Of a stretch of 64,000 nucleotides of DNA, positions 20,796-30,021 are shown in pieces. The notes beneath the pieces are model-generated. The model ran no database searches. It was not told where the DNA came from and saw only the letters and a list, made by a program, of their open reading frames with translations. Position 1 is the stretch's first letter. Each line of letters begins with the position of its first letter. A program made the position numbers and the translations under genes. This stretch comes from an uncultured Collinsella sp. (GTDB lineage: Bacteria > Actinomycetota > Coriobacteriia > Coriobacteriales > Coriobacteriaceae). The DNA lies in NCBI GenBank assembly GCA_900542305.1, contig UQMU01000004.1, positions 22,137-86,136 of the forward strand. The letters run 5' to 3'.

Positions 20796-22607
20796 CTACT
20801 CGTCCACCTTGAGGATCGCCATAAAGGCCTCCTGCGGGACCTCGACCGATCCGATGGCCTTCATGCGCTTCTTGCCCTCTTTCTGCTTCTCGAGCAGCTT
20901 GCGCTTACGCGAGATATCGCCGCCGTAGCACTTAGCAAGCACGTCCTTGCGACGCGCCTTGACGGTGGAGCGGGCAATGATCTTATTGCCGATAGCACCC
21001 TGGATGGGCACCTCGAACAGCTGACGCGGGATGATCTCCTTAAGCTTGTCGCACAGGCCACGGGCCAGACCATAGGCCTTGTCCTTGTGGACGATAAACG
21101 ACAGCGCGTCCACCTCGTCGCCCGAAAGCAAGATATCGAGCTTAACGAGCTCGGAGGGACGGTACTCGTTGAACTCGTAGTCGAGCGAGGCATAGCCCTT
21201 GGTACGACTCTTGAGCTGGTCAAAGAAGTCCAGGATGAGCTCGGCGAGCGGCATGTCAAAGCGCATCTCGACCGATTTGCTCGTGAGATGGATCATGTCG
21301 GTTGTAATGCCACGGTGCTCGATAGCGAGCTGCATGACGGCACCCGTATACTCGGGCGGGCAGATGATCTTAGCCTTGAGGTAGGGTTCCTCGATACGCT
21401 CGATGCGCGTGGCCTCGGGAAGATCCTGCGGGCTACGGACATCAATCATCTCGCCGTCAGTCTTGTAGACGTGATAGTCCACCGAGGGGCTCGTGGCAAT
21501 GAGGTCCAAGTTGAACTCGCGCTCCAGGCGTTCCTTGACGACCTCCATGTGCAGCAGGCCCAGGAAGCCCACGCGGAAGCCAAAGCCGAGCGCCACCGAG
21601 GTCTCGGGCTCCCACACCAACGACGGGTCGTTGACGTGCAGCTTATCGAGGGCGTCACGCAGGTTCTCGTAGTCCTTGTTATCGATCGGGAACAGGCCCG
21701 TATAGACCATGGGCTTGGCCTCGCGGTAACCAGGAAGCGGCTCGGGGCAGGGGTTCGACGCCCAGGTAAGGGTGTCGCCCACGCGAACGGCCTCGGGGTC
21801 CTTCAGGCCCGTGACCACGTAGCCGACCTCGCCAACCGTCAGCGCGTCAACCGGGGTCTCGGCAGGACGCTTGACGCCCACGCCGTCGACCAAAAAGTCG
21901 CCCTCTGCCTGCATCATGCGCAGGGTATCGCCCTTTTTGATGGAGCCGTCAAAGACGCGCACCGTGGCCACCACGCCGCGATACTCGTCAAAGTACGAAT
22001 CCAGAATGAGCGCTTTGAGCGGCGCGTTCGCATCGCCCTTAGGCGGAGAGATCAAAAAGACGATGGACTCTAGCAGATCGTGAATACCCTCGCCGGTCTT
22101 GCCCGACACGCACACGGCATCATCGGCGGGAATCGCCAGGTCATCCTCGATCTCGGTCTTGACCTCGTCGGGATGGGCCGAGGGCAGGTCAATCTTGTTG
22201 ATGGCAGGAACAATATCCAGATTGGCGTTCATAGCGAGCGTCGCGTTGGAGACGGTCTGCGCCTCGACGCCCTGCGTGGCGTCGACAACGAGCACCGCGC
22301 CCTCACAGGCTGCCAGCGAGCGCGAGACCTCGTAGGTAAAGTCAACGTGGCCCGGCGTATCGATCAGGTTGAACTGATACGTCTCGCCATCGTCGGCGTC
22401 ATAGGAAACGCGGACGGCATTGGACTTGATCGTAATGCCGCGCTCGCGCTCGATATCCATGGTGTCGAGCAGCTGCGACTCCATGTCGCGCTCGTCGACG
22501 GTATGGGTGAGCTCGAGGATACGGTCACTGATCGTGGACTTGCCATGGTCGATGTGCGCAACAATTGAGAAGTTGCGGATGTGGGAAATGTCAATTGAAG
22601 TATTCAT
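20796..22607 (-). CDS. lepA: Elongation factor 4 (LepA)
   Basis: 603 aa translational GTPase. G motifs are AHIDHGKST near residue 18, DTPGHVDF and NKIDLPSA. The C-terminal half carries the LepA-specific domain ending in [18 protein letters not shown]. The ATG at 22607 gives [20 protein letters not shown], the standard N-terminus; no strong ribosome site is evident. dus and hemW follow closely. Confidence 0.96.
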   Translation of the reverse strand: MNTSIDISHIRNFSIVAHIDHGKSTISDRILELTHTVDERDMESQLLDTMDIERERGITIKSNAVRVSYDADDGETYQFNLIDTPGHVDFTYEVSRSLAACEGAVLVVDATQGVEAQTVSNATLAMNANLDIVPAINKIDLPSAHPDEVKTEIEDDLAIPADDAVCVSGKTGEGIHDLLESIVFLISPPKGDANAPLKALILDSYFDEYRGVVATVRVFDGSIKKGDTLRMMQAEGDFLVDGVGVKRPAETPVDALTVGEVGYVVTGLKDPEAVRVGDTLTWASNPCPEPLPGYREAKPMVYTGLFPIDNKDYENLRDALDKLHVNDPSLVWEPETSVALGFGFRVGFLGLLHMEVVKERLEREFNLDLIATSPSVDYHVYKTDGEMIDVRSPQDLPEATRIERIEEPYLKAKIICPPEYTGAVMQLAIEHRGITTDMIHLTSKSVEMRFDMPLAELILDFFDQLKSRTKGYASLDYEFNEYRPSELVKLDILLSGDEVDALSFIVHKDKAYGLARGLCDKLKEIIPRQLFEVPIQGAIGNKIIARSTVKARRKDVLAKCYGGDISRKRKLLEKQKEGKKRMKAIGSVEVPQEAFMAILKVDE

Positions 22608-22630
22608 GCGGACTATCTTACCCGAGCGAT

Positions 22631-22669
22631 ACAAAAAATGGAGCCTGTTCCATAAAACAGGCTCCATTT
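22631..22669 (-). terminator. Terminator of rpsT
   Basis: AAATGGAGCCTGTT at 22636-22649 pairs with AACAGGCTCCATTT at 22656-22669; on the minus strand the stem is followed by TTTTTTGT. It lies between rpsT and lepA, so lepA has its own promoter or depends on read-through. Confidence 0.92.
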
Positions 22670-22703
22670 ATGCGCGTAATCTGTGTGGTGTGAAATTTAC
22701 AAC

Positions 22704-22970
22704 TTAGGCGTTGATGCTGTTCACGAGCTTGGCAAGACCGGACTTGCGGTTGGAAGCCTGGTTCTTGTGGATAACATGCTTGGCGGCAGCCATGTCGAGA
22801 CGCTTGGTGACGGTCTTGAGGGCAGCCTGGGCCTTCTCGGCGTCGCCCTCGGCGACGGCGGACTGGACGTGCTTGGTCAGCGTCTTGAGCTCGGACTTGA
22901 CAGCCTTGTTACGCATGCGAGCTGCCTCATTGGTGCGGATACGCTTCTTCTGAGACTTGATGTTTGCCAC
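22704..22970 (-). CDS. rpsT: 30S ribosomal protein S20
   Basis: 88 aa, normal S20 length, basic and helical. The start is GTG at 22970 ([21 protein letters not shown]), with AAAGGA nine bases before it. It ends [13 protein letters not shown]. It is a single-gene unit with its own extended -10 promoter and a strong terminator. Confidence 0.95.
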   Translation of the reverse strand: MANIKSQKKRIRTNEAARMRNKAVKSELKTLTKHVQSAVAEGDAEKAQAALKTVTKRLDMAAAKHVIHKNQASNRKSGLAKLVNSINA

Positions 22971-23045
22971 TTCTGGAGTTCCTTTCGAGTTCCTTGCAAA
23001 AAATGTATGACACCTCTGAGACACGGTGAGGTCATGCAAGCGCCT

Positions 23046-23054
23046 ACTATAGCA
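23046..23054 (-). promoter_or_regulatory. Extended -10 promoter of rpsT
   Basis: On the minus strand TGCTATAGT, an extended -10 element (TGnTATAAT type), lies about 75 bases before the rpsT start. No -35 is obvious at normal spacing. Confidence 0.55.
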
Positions 23055-23103
23055 CGCTCCCCCTCAAAGGGATAGAACGAATTTGTCAAATAGGCAGGTA
23101 TCA

Positions 23104-24066
23104 TCACGATTTTCTCAAGATGTTCGTAATCCAGAGCAAAAGCGCGGTCTGAGAATCGGCCGAACCCTTCAGCGCGAGCTCCACATCGACCGCGCCCTCG
23201 AGCGCTGCGACGAGCTCTGCCATCGAAAAGCGACGTGACCAGGTCAGGTGATTCTTGACCTGCCAGGACTGGAGCTTAAGTGTTGCGGCCAACTCACGAC
23301 CCTGTCCGCGCGCATCGAGCGCCTTGGCAACGACAAGCTCGCGGATGCGGCCGCACAGCAATGTGTAAGTCCACACGTAGCTCTTGGCGGGCAGTAGATT
23401 GAAGAGTTCGAGCGAGCGGCGCATGTCACGGGCCGAGACCGCATTGAGAAAGTCCCAGGGCTGAACCTCGGCCGTACGTACAATCCAGCGCTCAACGTCG
23501 GCAAGCTCAATCTGGGGCGCCTCGACCATCTGGGCAAGCTTAGCCAAGTCGTTATCGAGCATGCGGGTGTTCTCACCCGAACGCGAGACGAGCTCCTCGG
23601 CGGCCGACGTCGAGATCGACTTGCCGTGCTGCGTCGCCATCTGCTGCACGCGGCGCGGTAGCTCCCAGCGCTTGGTACCGGAGCAATCGATCACCGCCTT
23701 CTTGTCGATCTTGGCGATCGCCTTATACAGGCGCGTGTTCTTGGCAAGCGAGTCGGCGATGATGAGACAAACCGTCGTGGGGCTGGGACTCGCCAGATAG
23801 TCGACAAGCGGCTCGGAGATCGCTTTGGCGAGTTTTGAGCAGCCGTCAAGGATTACCAGGCGAAACTCGCTACCCATGGGAAAGGTGTTGAGCGATCCGA
23901 TAATCGACTCGATATCGGGGTCTTTGGTCATATCGCGCTCGTCGAGGTTGAACTCGACCATACCCGACTTTTCCAGACGCGCTTTCATACGCGAGACGGC
24001 GTGATCGCGCTTGACTCCGTCGGTACCGACGATCAGATATGCCGGCAGCAGACCGGTTTCGGACAT
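23104..24066 (-). CDS. holA: DNA polymerase III delta subunit
   Basis: 320 aa clamp-loader subunit. The ATG at 24066 (MSETGLLPAYLIVGTDGVKRD) follows GGAGGGGAG. Recognised by the delta-type N-terminal AAA fold (LPAYLIVGTDG..K, FNLDERD, PMGSEFRLVILDGC), the Lys/Trp-rich middle and the C-terminal QTALLLWITNILRKS. It lies downstream of comEC, as in many Firmicutes and actinobacteria, with a 78-base gap. Confidence 0.88.
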   Translation of the reverse strand: MSETGLLPAYLIVGTDGVKRDHAVSRMKARLEKSGMVEFNLDERDMTKDPDIESIIGSLNTFPMGSEFRLVILDGCSKLAKAISEPLVDYLASPSPTTVCLIIADSLAKNTRLYKAIAKIDKKAVIDCSGTKRWELPRRVQQMATQHGKSISTSAAEELVSRSGENTRMLDNDLAKLAQMVEAPQIELADVERWIVRTAEVQPWDFLNAVSARDMRRSLELFNLLPAKSYVWTYTLLCGRIRELVVAKALDARGQGRELAATLKLQSWQVKNHLTWSRRFSMAELVAALEGAVDVELALKGSADSQTALLLWITNILRKS

Positions 24067-24144
24067 TGCGCTCCCCTCCCGCAGACTCTCGAATTCGTAC
24101 CGTGCCATTTTAGCCCAGGGGTTGGTCCCGCGCCAACGGCAGCA

Positions 24145-26448
24145 TCACGGTCGCTGGCATCGCATCGCAAAGCCATTCGCAGACGGCGTGACGGTAATGT
24201 CGCCGTGTTCGATAGTGCACGCGAACACACCACCCGCTTCCTTAACGGCATCGATGCAGGCATCGGACGGATGGCCGTATCGATTCCCCTCACCCGCACT
24301 CGCAAGGGAAAGCTCGGGCTTCAGGACGTCCAGCAACTCACCATCGACTGAAACCTTAGAGCCGTGATGCCCAAGTTTAAGTACATCGATATCCCCCACC
24401 TCCTGCACGAATTCCCGTTCTTGATCGAGCTCGGCATCACCGGTGAGGAGCATACGCAGGCCCTTGCCTTCCTGAACATAAGAGAGCAGCAGGACAAGCG
24501 AGTCCTCATTTCCCTCGCCATCCACGGACTTGAATGGCCACATCACGCGGCCGCAAAATGGGCCGATGTCGACCGTATCCCCACGGCGCACCTGCCGATA
24601 CTCCACGCCAGGTCGGTTCAATACCTCGGCAGGAGCATCCTCCAGCGCATCCGCCGCCACGGCAATCGTTCCGACCGAAAACTGTTCGAGCACGGCAGGC
24701 AGACCACCCCAGTGGTCCTCATCCCAATGCGTCACAAAGACGGCATCGATATGGTGCACGTTATTGTGAACCAACGCCGCTACCACGCGCTCGTCGAGCC
24801 CGCAGTCGACGAGCGCTACTACGCCGCCCTGGCGGATAAGAATCGCATCGGCTTGGCCCACATCGAGCACCGTCACCGAAGGCGGAGCGAATCGATCCCA
24901 GTAGACGTACGGAATAGCAGCCAAGAGCACCAGGCATGCAAGCCCCACCGCCATAGGACGTGCACGGGGACGCGGCCACCAGACCAGCAGAACCGCCAGC
25001 AAACACGGCACCAGGTAAATCCACACGCTATCGGGCGACACACTCACGGATGCGCCCGGAACGGCAGCAAAGAGCTGCTCAAAGAACAGGGCGCAGCGAG
25101 CGACAATCATGGGCACCACGAGCGCCCAAGTCCGCAACGGTCCCACGAGCGAAAAGGGAACCAGCACGATGGACACAGCAAGCAGTACGCTCACCACCGG
25201 GCCGATGACCGCATTTGCCAACGGAGCAATGAGCGAGAACGTACCGAAGGCGGGAATGGTAATGGGAAGAGTCGCCAGTTGCGAGCACAGCGTGACGGAA
25301 AGCATGCTGGCAACGCCCGATGGCACACCCAGCTCACCCAAAGCGTAGGTCGCATAGGGGCAAAAGCACAGAATGGCAAAGACGCTGACACATGAAAGCT
25401 GAAAGCCCATCTCGAACAGCACCGTCGGTCGCAGTAGCACAAAGATGGACATGGTTACGAAGAGTGCCGATGCGCCGTGCCGGCGACGCCCCACGCCGTT
25501 TACGACAAGCGTCGCGAACACCATGCAGCACGCGCGCACGGCCGAGGGAGACGCGCCCGTAAAGGCAGCGTAGCCCACAAGCGTTATCGCCAATATCGCC
25601 CGCTGAAGACCACGTGAGCACCGAGTCTTTTGCAATACACCCTCGATTACAAACCCCACGATAGCCAAATGGCTGCCCGAGACGGCGATAAGATGCGCCG
25701 TTCCCGTTACCGAAAACCAGTCGCCCGCCGGCTGGGCGCGTAGCTCGGCCGAACGACCGCAGACGACACCGGCTATGAGCGCACGCGCCGGGTCGGTCGC
25801 AGGCGCGATGGACGCAAGCAGCCCATTTCGCAGCCGAAGCAGCGGCCCCGGAGAACCCTCATCGATCGACACAATCCGAACGGCTTTTATCTTGCGTACC
25901 TCGCCTCGGAGCGCGCGCGATCGTCCAAACGCATCGTTCTCAAAACGTGAAACGCGACCGATAACACGCACGTGCGCCCCGACCTTGAGCTCGCGGTCAC
26001 ACGATAGGCGAACCGCTGCCAAGTTCTTACCGTCCGCGCGTGCCTCGCAGGTATAGGAATACACGTCGTCGTTTATGGATGGATCACCCTGCACGACAAA
26101 CTCGAGGCTGCTTGCCGCTCGACCGTCGAGCGCCTTCGAGGCGCCTAGCGTGCCCACAGCCCACCACGCCGAGACGACCGCTCCCGCCACGAGACCGACG
26201 GACGCGGCATACAGCCACCGCTTCAAAGGGGCAAGCCGCGCACAAGATTGAGCCAGCACAACGAAGACCGCCGCCGCAATGGGAATGGCCCATAGCGGCC
26301 CGACCGCCGGCACCCGCTCCCTCAGCAGCGCATCAGCGGCCACGTTAAGCACCAAAGCGCAGCTCACGCACATGCCGGCACACAGGGCCATCGTCCACGG
26401 CATCAAGGGCCGCGGAGGCATCACATGCTCGCGCTCTGTCGCACTCAT
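24145..26448 (-). CDS. comEC: Competence protein ComEC (DNA uptake channel)
   Basis: 767 aa membrane protein forming the pore for single-stranded DNA entry. An N-terminal DUF4131-type region with transmembrane helices (residues about 10-190) is followed by the Competence domain with multiple helices (about 220-500). A C-terminal metallo-beta-lactamase domain (about 520-760) has THWDEDHWGG and LKLGHHGSK. The ATG at 26448 overlaps the comEA stop by four bases (ATGA), so the two are translationally coupled. The operon start carries the repeated box at 27233-27265. Confidence 0.93.
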   Translation of the reverse strand: MSATEREHVMPPRPLMPWTMALCAGMCVSCALVLNVAADALLRERVPAVGPLWAIPIAAAVFVVLAQSCARLAPLKRWLYAASVGLVAGAVVSAWWAVGTLGASKALDGRAASSLEFVVQGDPSINDDVYSYTCEARADGKNLAAVRLSCDRELKVGAHVRVIGRVSRFENDAFGRSRALRGEVRKIKAVRIVSIDEGSPGPLLRLRNGLLASIAPATDPARALIAGVVCGRSAELRAQPAGDWFSVTGTAHLIAVSGSHLAIVGFVIEGVLQKTRCSRGLQRAILAITLVGYAAFTGASPSAVRACCMVFATLVVNGVGRRRHGASALFVTMSIFVLLRPTVLFEMGFQLSCVSVFAILCFCPYATYALGELGVPSGVASMLSVTLCSQLATLPITIPAFGTFSLIAPLANAVIGPVVSVLLAVSIVLVPFSLVGPLRTWALVVPMIVARCALFFEQLFAAVPGASVSVSPDSVWIYLVPCLLAVLLVWWPRPRARPMAVGLACLVLLAAIPYVYWDRFAPPSVTVLDVGQADAILIRQGGVVALVDCGLDERVVAALVHNNVHHIDAVFVTHWDEDHWGGLPAVLEQFSVGTIAVAADALEDAPAEVLNRPGVEYRQVRRGDTVDIGPFCGRVMWPFKSVDGEGNEDSLVLLLSYVQEGKGLRMLLTGDAELDQEREFVQEVGDIDVLKLGHHGSKVSVDGELLDVLKPELSLASAGEGNRYGHPSDACIDAVKEAGGVFACTIEHGDITVTPSANGFAMRCQRP

Positions 26449-27158
26449 ACGCAGATGCAATCTTTGATTTTGGCAAGCTTCTTCTCGCCGATTCCCGACA
26501 CACGCATCAGATCGTCAACCGAGGCAAAAGCACCGTTCTTTGTCCGCTCATCGATAATCGACTGGGCCATAGAAGGCCCGATGCCCGAAAGCGTCTGCAG
26601 CTCCGCCGCACTTGCCGTATTGATGTTTACTAGGCCTGTAGCGCCACTCACGCCCGACGATGCGGAAGCCCCACCATCAACATCGGCTTCCGCAATGGAC
26701 GCCTGCTGCTCCCCTACCGTTGGAACGTGAATCTTCTGTCCATCGATGACTTTAGATGCCCGATTGAGCCCCGTAACGTCTGCCTCGGGCGCCAGCCCGC
26801 CGGCGGCATCAATCGCCTGAGCCACCCGCGCGCCATCCTTGAGGCGATATACACCGGGCGACACAACGGCGCCATCAACATCGACATAGACCTCTGCCGC
26901 GGCAGACGCCTTAGGCGAAGAGCCTTCGGATGTCTTTCCGCTCGAGGCATCGCCGGATCCCGGCTCCACTAACGAGCCCGAACCATCAGTGCGCTCAAAC
27001 GACACGCCGCCGGCACCGCCGCCAAGGTTCGCCATCGCCAAACCGCTCGCCATCGCAATGACGCCCAGCATCGCCACCACCACTGCCTTATGACCGAGCA
27101 GCTTGCCCGCCCAGCGGTCCATCTTTTTGACCCGTTCGTGTTGTTCGCGCTGCGCCAT
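26445..27158 (-). CDS. comEA: Competence protein ComEA (DNA receptor)
   Basis: 237 aa. An N-terminal membrane anchor lies near residues 24-44 (AVVVAMLGVIAMASGLAMA). A Ser/Gly-rich linker, an SLBB domain (EVYVDVDGAVVSPGVYRLKDGARVAQAIDAAGG) and two helix-hairpin-helix motifs follow (LVNINTASAAELQTLSGIGPSMAQSIIDER and RVSGIGEKKLAKIKD). It binds incoming double-stranded DNA at the cell surface. The ATG at 27158 follows GGAGG. It is the first gene of the comEA-comEC operon. Confidence 0.93.
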   Translation of the reverse strand: MAQREQHERVKKMDRWAGKLLGHKAVVVAMLGVIAMASGLAMANLGGGAGGVSFERTDGSGSLVEPGSGDASSGKTSEGSSPKASAAAEVYVDVDGAVVSPGVYRLKDGARVAQAIDAAGGLAPEADVTGLNRASKVIDGQKIHVPTVGEQQASIAEADVDGGASASSGVSGATGLVNINTASAAELQTLSGIGPSMAQSIIDERTKNGAFASVDDLMRVSGIGEKKLAKIKDCICV

Positions 27159-27232
27159 AGCAAAACCTCCCAACAACATCGTGTCAGGAAAAGAGCCCTG
27201 CAACAGCCGCGCTCCAAAACCGGTTTTCGCGG

Positions 27233-27265
27233 TCAAACCAAAAGCCGACCAAAATCTTGCACAAA
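27233..27265 (-). promoter_or_regulatory. Tandem 11-base repeats upstream of comEA (candidate competence box)
   Basis: Read on the minus strand: TTTGTGCAAGA, TTTTGGTCGGC, TTTTGGTTTGA, three head-to-tail 11-mers. The last two match the repeats before yraN at 55778-55799 in 19 of 20 positions across the core. The near edge is 75 bases before the comEA start codon. The 11-base phasing puts repeats on one DNA face, as expected for a multimeric activator. Confidence 0.65.
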
Positions 27266-27328
27266 TCTGTCCATTTATTCAGGCACACGTCAGCAAATGA
27301 ACACTTAGTCGCAAAATGCCCAGATAGC

Positions 27329-27360
27329 AAAAGACCGACGATGCAGACGCATCGTCGGTC
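27329..27360 (-). terminator. Terminator of thiI operon
   Basis: GACCGACGATGC at 27333-27344 pairs perfectly with GCATCGTCGGTC at 27349-27360; on the minus strand the stem is followed by TTTTGC. It lies 12 bases after the thiI stop. Confidence 0.92.
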
Positions 27361-27371
27361 TATGCACAAAT

Positions 27372-28616
27372 TTACTCGTGATCTTGGTAAATCTCACGCG
27401 GAGCAAGCTCCGAATGTTTGCGTTTTAAGGTCTTAGGGGCCTTATACGTGTTGCTCTCAAAGTCGATGTACTCGGTCTGCTTGAGCAGGCGCTCGATCAT
27501 CTCCTCGTGATCGAACAACTCCCAGGCCTCATGCACGGCATCGAGTTTAGCGTGCGTCTCGGGACGGCGCGGCATAAACAGCGTGCAGCAGTCGGGAGCG
27601 GCCTCAGTCGAGATATCGAACGTACCAATCTCCTCGGCGCGCGCGATGATCTCCTGCTTGTCCGAACCGATGAGAGGGCGGAACACGGGGATCTTCACGG
27701 CCTCGTTGACGGCCATGATGTTCTCAAGCGTTTGGGAGGCAACCTGCCCAAGCGATTCGCCCGTCACGATAGCCTTGGCGCCCTCGATGTGTGCAATGCG
27801 CTCGGCAACCGAATACATAATGCGGCGATACATGATCACGCGCAGGTTGCTGGGACAGGTCACCGAAATCTTGCGCTGGCAGTCGCCAAACGGCACAACA
27901 TACAGACGGCCGATCTGGACACCCGGCTCAAGGGCGCGAATGATGTCCTGCACTAGATACTCGCTGGTATCTGGCGTCTGCGGACGACCGGAAAAATGCA
28001 CCGGCACGCACACGGCTCCGCGTCGCGCGAGCATCCAGGTCGCCACCGGCGAGTCGATACCCGATGACAGCAGGGTCACGACCTTACCGGCAGAGCCCAC
28101 CGGCAGACCGCCCACACCGCGCTCGGAGCGCGCGTACACATAAACGCTACCCTGAACAACCAGTACGTGAACCATCGCGTCGGGATCGTGCATTTGAACC
28201 TTTTTATCGGGGAACGCCTCGCACAGCACCTCGCCAACCTGTCGATTGATATCAATCGAGGTGAGCTCATAGTCGGTATTGGAGCGCTTGGCGTGCACCT
28301 TAAACGAATCGAAGGGGCCAAACTCACGCAGCGCCTTCACGGCGGCGGCACAGTACTCCTGAGGGTCGCGATTGGTGTGATACGCCAAAGACACGCGAGC
28401 AACGCCGGGAACGGTGCGAATGACACGAGCCGCCTCGTCGGCCTGATGCTCGTTAAAGGTCACGAGGATATAACCGGAAATTCGAGACACGGCATTCACG
28501 GAAAAGGCGGCCAAGGCCGCCTTGATGTTATCCATGAGGATATGCTCAAAATGTGCGCGGTTCTTACCCTTAAGTCCAACCTCGTGATAGTGGACCAGGC
28601 AGACGCGAGCCGCCAT
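27372..28616 (-). CDS. thiI: tRNA 4-thiouridine synthetase / sulfurtransferase ThiI
   Basis: 414 aa. Ferredoxin-like and THUMP domains occupy the first about 165 residues. The PP-loop ATPase motif SSGIDSPVATWML lies near residue 185; GESLGQVASQTLENI and PIG-type motifs follow. It makes s4U8 in tRNA and in some bacteria supplies sulfur for thiamin. No C-terminal rhodanese domain is present, as in most Gram-positive ThiI. It starts directly after the rpoZ stop (TAA then ATG). Confidence 0.92.
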   Translation of the reverse strand: MAARVCLVHYHEVGLKGKNRAHFEHILMDNIKAALAAFSVNAVSRISGYILVTFNEHQADEAARVIRTVPGVARVSLAYHTNRDPQEYCAAAVKALREFGPFDSFKVHAKRSNTDYELTSIDINRQVGEVLCEAFPDKKVQMHDPDAMVHVLVVQGSVYVYARSERGVGGLPVGSAGKVVTLLSSGIDSPVATWMLARRGAVCVPVHFSGRPQTPDTSEYLVQDIIRALEPGVQIGRLYVVPFGDCQRKISVTCPSNLRVIMYRRIMYSVAERIAHIEGAKAIVTGESLGQVASQTLENIMAVNEAVKIPVFRPLIGSDKQEIIARAEEIGTFDISTEAAPDCCTLFMPRRPETHAKLDAVHEAWELFDHEEMIERLLKQTEYIDFESNTYKAPKTLKRKHSELAPREIYQDHE

Positions 28617-28898
28617 TTAGGCTTCAGCAACCTTGTGGCCGAGCGCCTTCTCATAACGGGCCTCGTCGTAAGAGATGTCGCCGTCGATAATCTCATCCAT
28701 AGCCATCGAAATGGTATCGGCACCGGAAAGCCCGATGGTGATGTCATCGACATCCTGGACGGCAAGCACGCGGTTGTGCTGGCCACGCAGCATGCTATTG
28801 ATGTCGCAGGCGCGCTTGGAGGCAAGCGAAGCGAGCAGGAAGCGGTTGTGATCGGTCTTCTCCAGAAGATCGTCAATGCAAGGCTTTACAACGGACAC
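28617..28898 (-). CDS. rpoZ: RNA polymerase omega subunit
   Basis: 93 aa. GTG start (MSVVKPCIDDLLEKTDHNRFLLASLASKRACDIN). The omega signature FLLASLASKRACDIN is present, which folds around the beta' C-terminus. It follows gmk by five bases, the usual gmk-rpoZ pair. Confidence 0.88.
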   Translation of the reverse strand: MSVVKPCIDDLLEKTDHNRFLLASLASKRACDINSMLRGQHNRVLAVQDVDDITIGLSGADTISMAMDEIIDGDISYDEARYEKALGHKVAEA

Positions 28899-28903
28899 GG
28901 ACC

Positions 28904-29473
28904 TCAGATCCTTTCATGCATATCGAGAACGCGAACGAGCTCATCGGTCGCGCGGTCGAGATCGTCATTTACCACGACGTCGTCGTAGCGGTCGGCAAGG
29001 GCAAGCTCATCGGCGGCGTTTGCCATACGCAGCTCAATCGTCTCGGGCGTCTCGGTACCGCGACCGACTAGACGCTCGCGGAGTACCTCAAGCGAAGGCG
29101 GCTTGATAAAGATCAGCACGGCCTCGGGGAAACGCTCCTTCACCTGCAGGGCACCCTGGACATCGATCTCCAAGATGAGAGACGAACCAGAGGCGAGCTT
29201 GGACTGAACCTCGCTCACCAACGTGCCGTAGCAGTTACCGTGGACCTCGGCCCACTCAACAAACTCACCGTTTGCCACGCGGCGGTCGAACTCCTCACGC
29301 GTCAGGAAAAAGTAATTGACGCCATCGACCTCGCCTTTGCGTGGGGCTCGCGTGGTAGCCGAAACCGTCAGGCCCAGGTTAGAGCGACGCTCGCGCACAC
29401 GAGTGACGAGCGTGCCCTTGCCCGCGCCTGACGGTCCAGAAATCACAAAGAGCTTGGAATCCTGAGCGCTCAC
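28904..29473 (-). CDS. gmk: Guanylate kinase
   Basis: 189 aa, phosphorylates GMP to GDP. P-loop GPSGAGKGTL near residue 13; TTRAPRKGEVDGVNYFF is the GMP-binding segment. The start is GTG immediately after the mihF stop (TAA-GTG). The mihF-gmk-rpoZ order is characteristic of actinobacteria. Confidence 0.95.
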   Translation of the reverse strand: MSAQDSKLFVISGPSGAGKGTLVTRVRERRSNLGLTVSATTRAPRKGEVDGVNYFFLTREEFDRRVANGEFVEWAEVHGNCYGTLVSEVQSKLASGSSLILEIDVQGALQVKERFPEAVLIFIKPPSLEVLRERLVGRGTETPETIELRMANAADELALADRYDDVVVNDDLDRATDELVRVLDMHERI

Positions 29474-29782
29474 TTATTTGGTCAGCTGCTCGAGGAGCTG
29501 CTCGCGCTGACGGACGCCAAGGCCCTGAACGCGACGGGTAGCGGAGATGCCGAGCTCCTCCATGATCTTGGCGGCCTTGGCCTTACCATAACCAGGGAGA
29601 GACTCGATGAGGGTGGAAACCTTCATGCGGGAAGCGATGGGGTCATCGGAGTTGAGCACGGACTCGAGGGACTTCTCGCCCTTCTTGATCTGCTCGCGAA
29701 GCTCAGCGCGGGCGTGACGTGCGGCAGCAGCCTTCTCAAGAGCCTGCTTACGCTGCTCATCGGTAAGCTGAGGGAGTGCCAT
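29474..29782 (-). CDS. mihF: Actinobacterial integration host factor (mIHF)
   Basis: 102 aa nucleoid-associated DNA-binding protein. The ATG at 29782 follows GGAGGTACGA. The helical N-terminus (LTDEQRKQALEKAAAARHARAELREQIK) and the helix-two-turn-helix region LIESLPGYGKAKAAKIMEELGIS identify it. It is unrelated to proteobacterial IHF and is a good lineage marker. Confidence 0.92.
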   Translation of the reverse strand: MALPQLTDEQRKQALEKAAAARHARAELREQIKKGEKSLESVLNSDDPIASRMKVSTLIESLPGYGKAKAAKIMEELGISATRRVQGLGVRQREQLLEQLTK

Positions 29783-29826
29783 TCGTACCTCCAAATAGTT
29801 GGGTTATATCTGATTCAATAATTGGC

Positions 29827-29835
29827 ATTTTAGCA
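29827..29835 (-). promoter_or_regulatory. Extended -10 promoter of mihF-gmk-rpoZ-thiI
   Basis: Minus-strand TGCTAAAAT, an extended -10 element, about 45 bases before the mihF start. The -35 is not clear. Confidence 0.45.
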
Positions 29836-29919
29836 CGTAGAACGTACAAAATGCCCAATCGCGGCTCCATAGGTTAGACGATACCCGCAAAAAGTGCAAT
29901 ATACTGCGCCCAAAGTTAA

Positions 29920-29980
29920 GCCCCTGACCTGCGATTCCACACAAAGGATGGGAAAGTTTACGCAGGCACAGGGGCTATTT
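29920..29980. terminator. Hairpin between pyrF and mihF, possible terminator
   Basis: GCCCCTG-ac-CTGCG at 29920-29933 pairs with CGCAG-gca-CAGGGGC at 29961-29975. The T-rich side (TATTTTG) is on the plus strand; the minus strand has only TTAACTTT. It probably ends the pyr operon, but the loop is long. Confidence 0.5.
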
Positions 29981-30021
29981 TGTGCTAATGAGACCCAAAA
30001 GTGGTGACTTAGGGGAATCTT

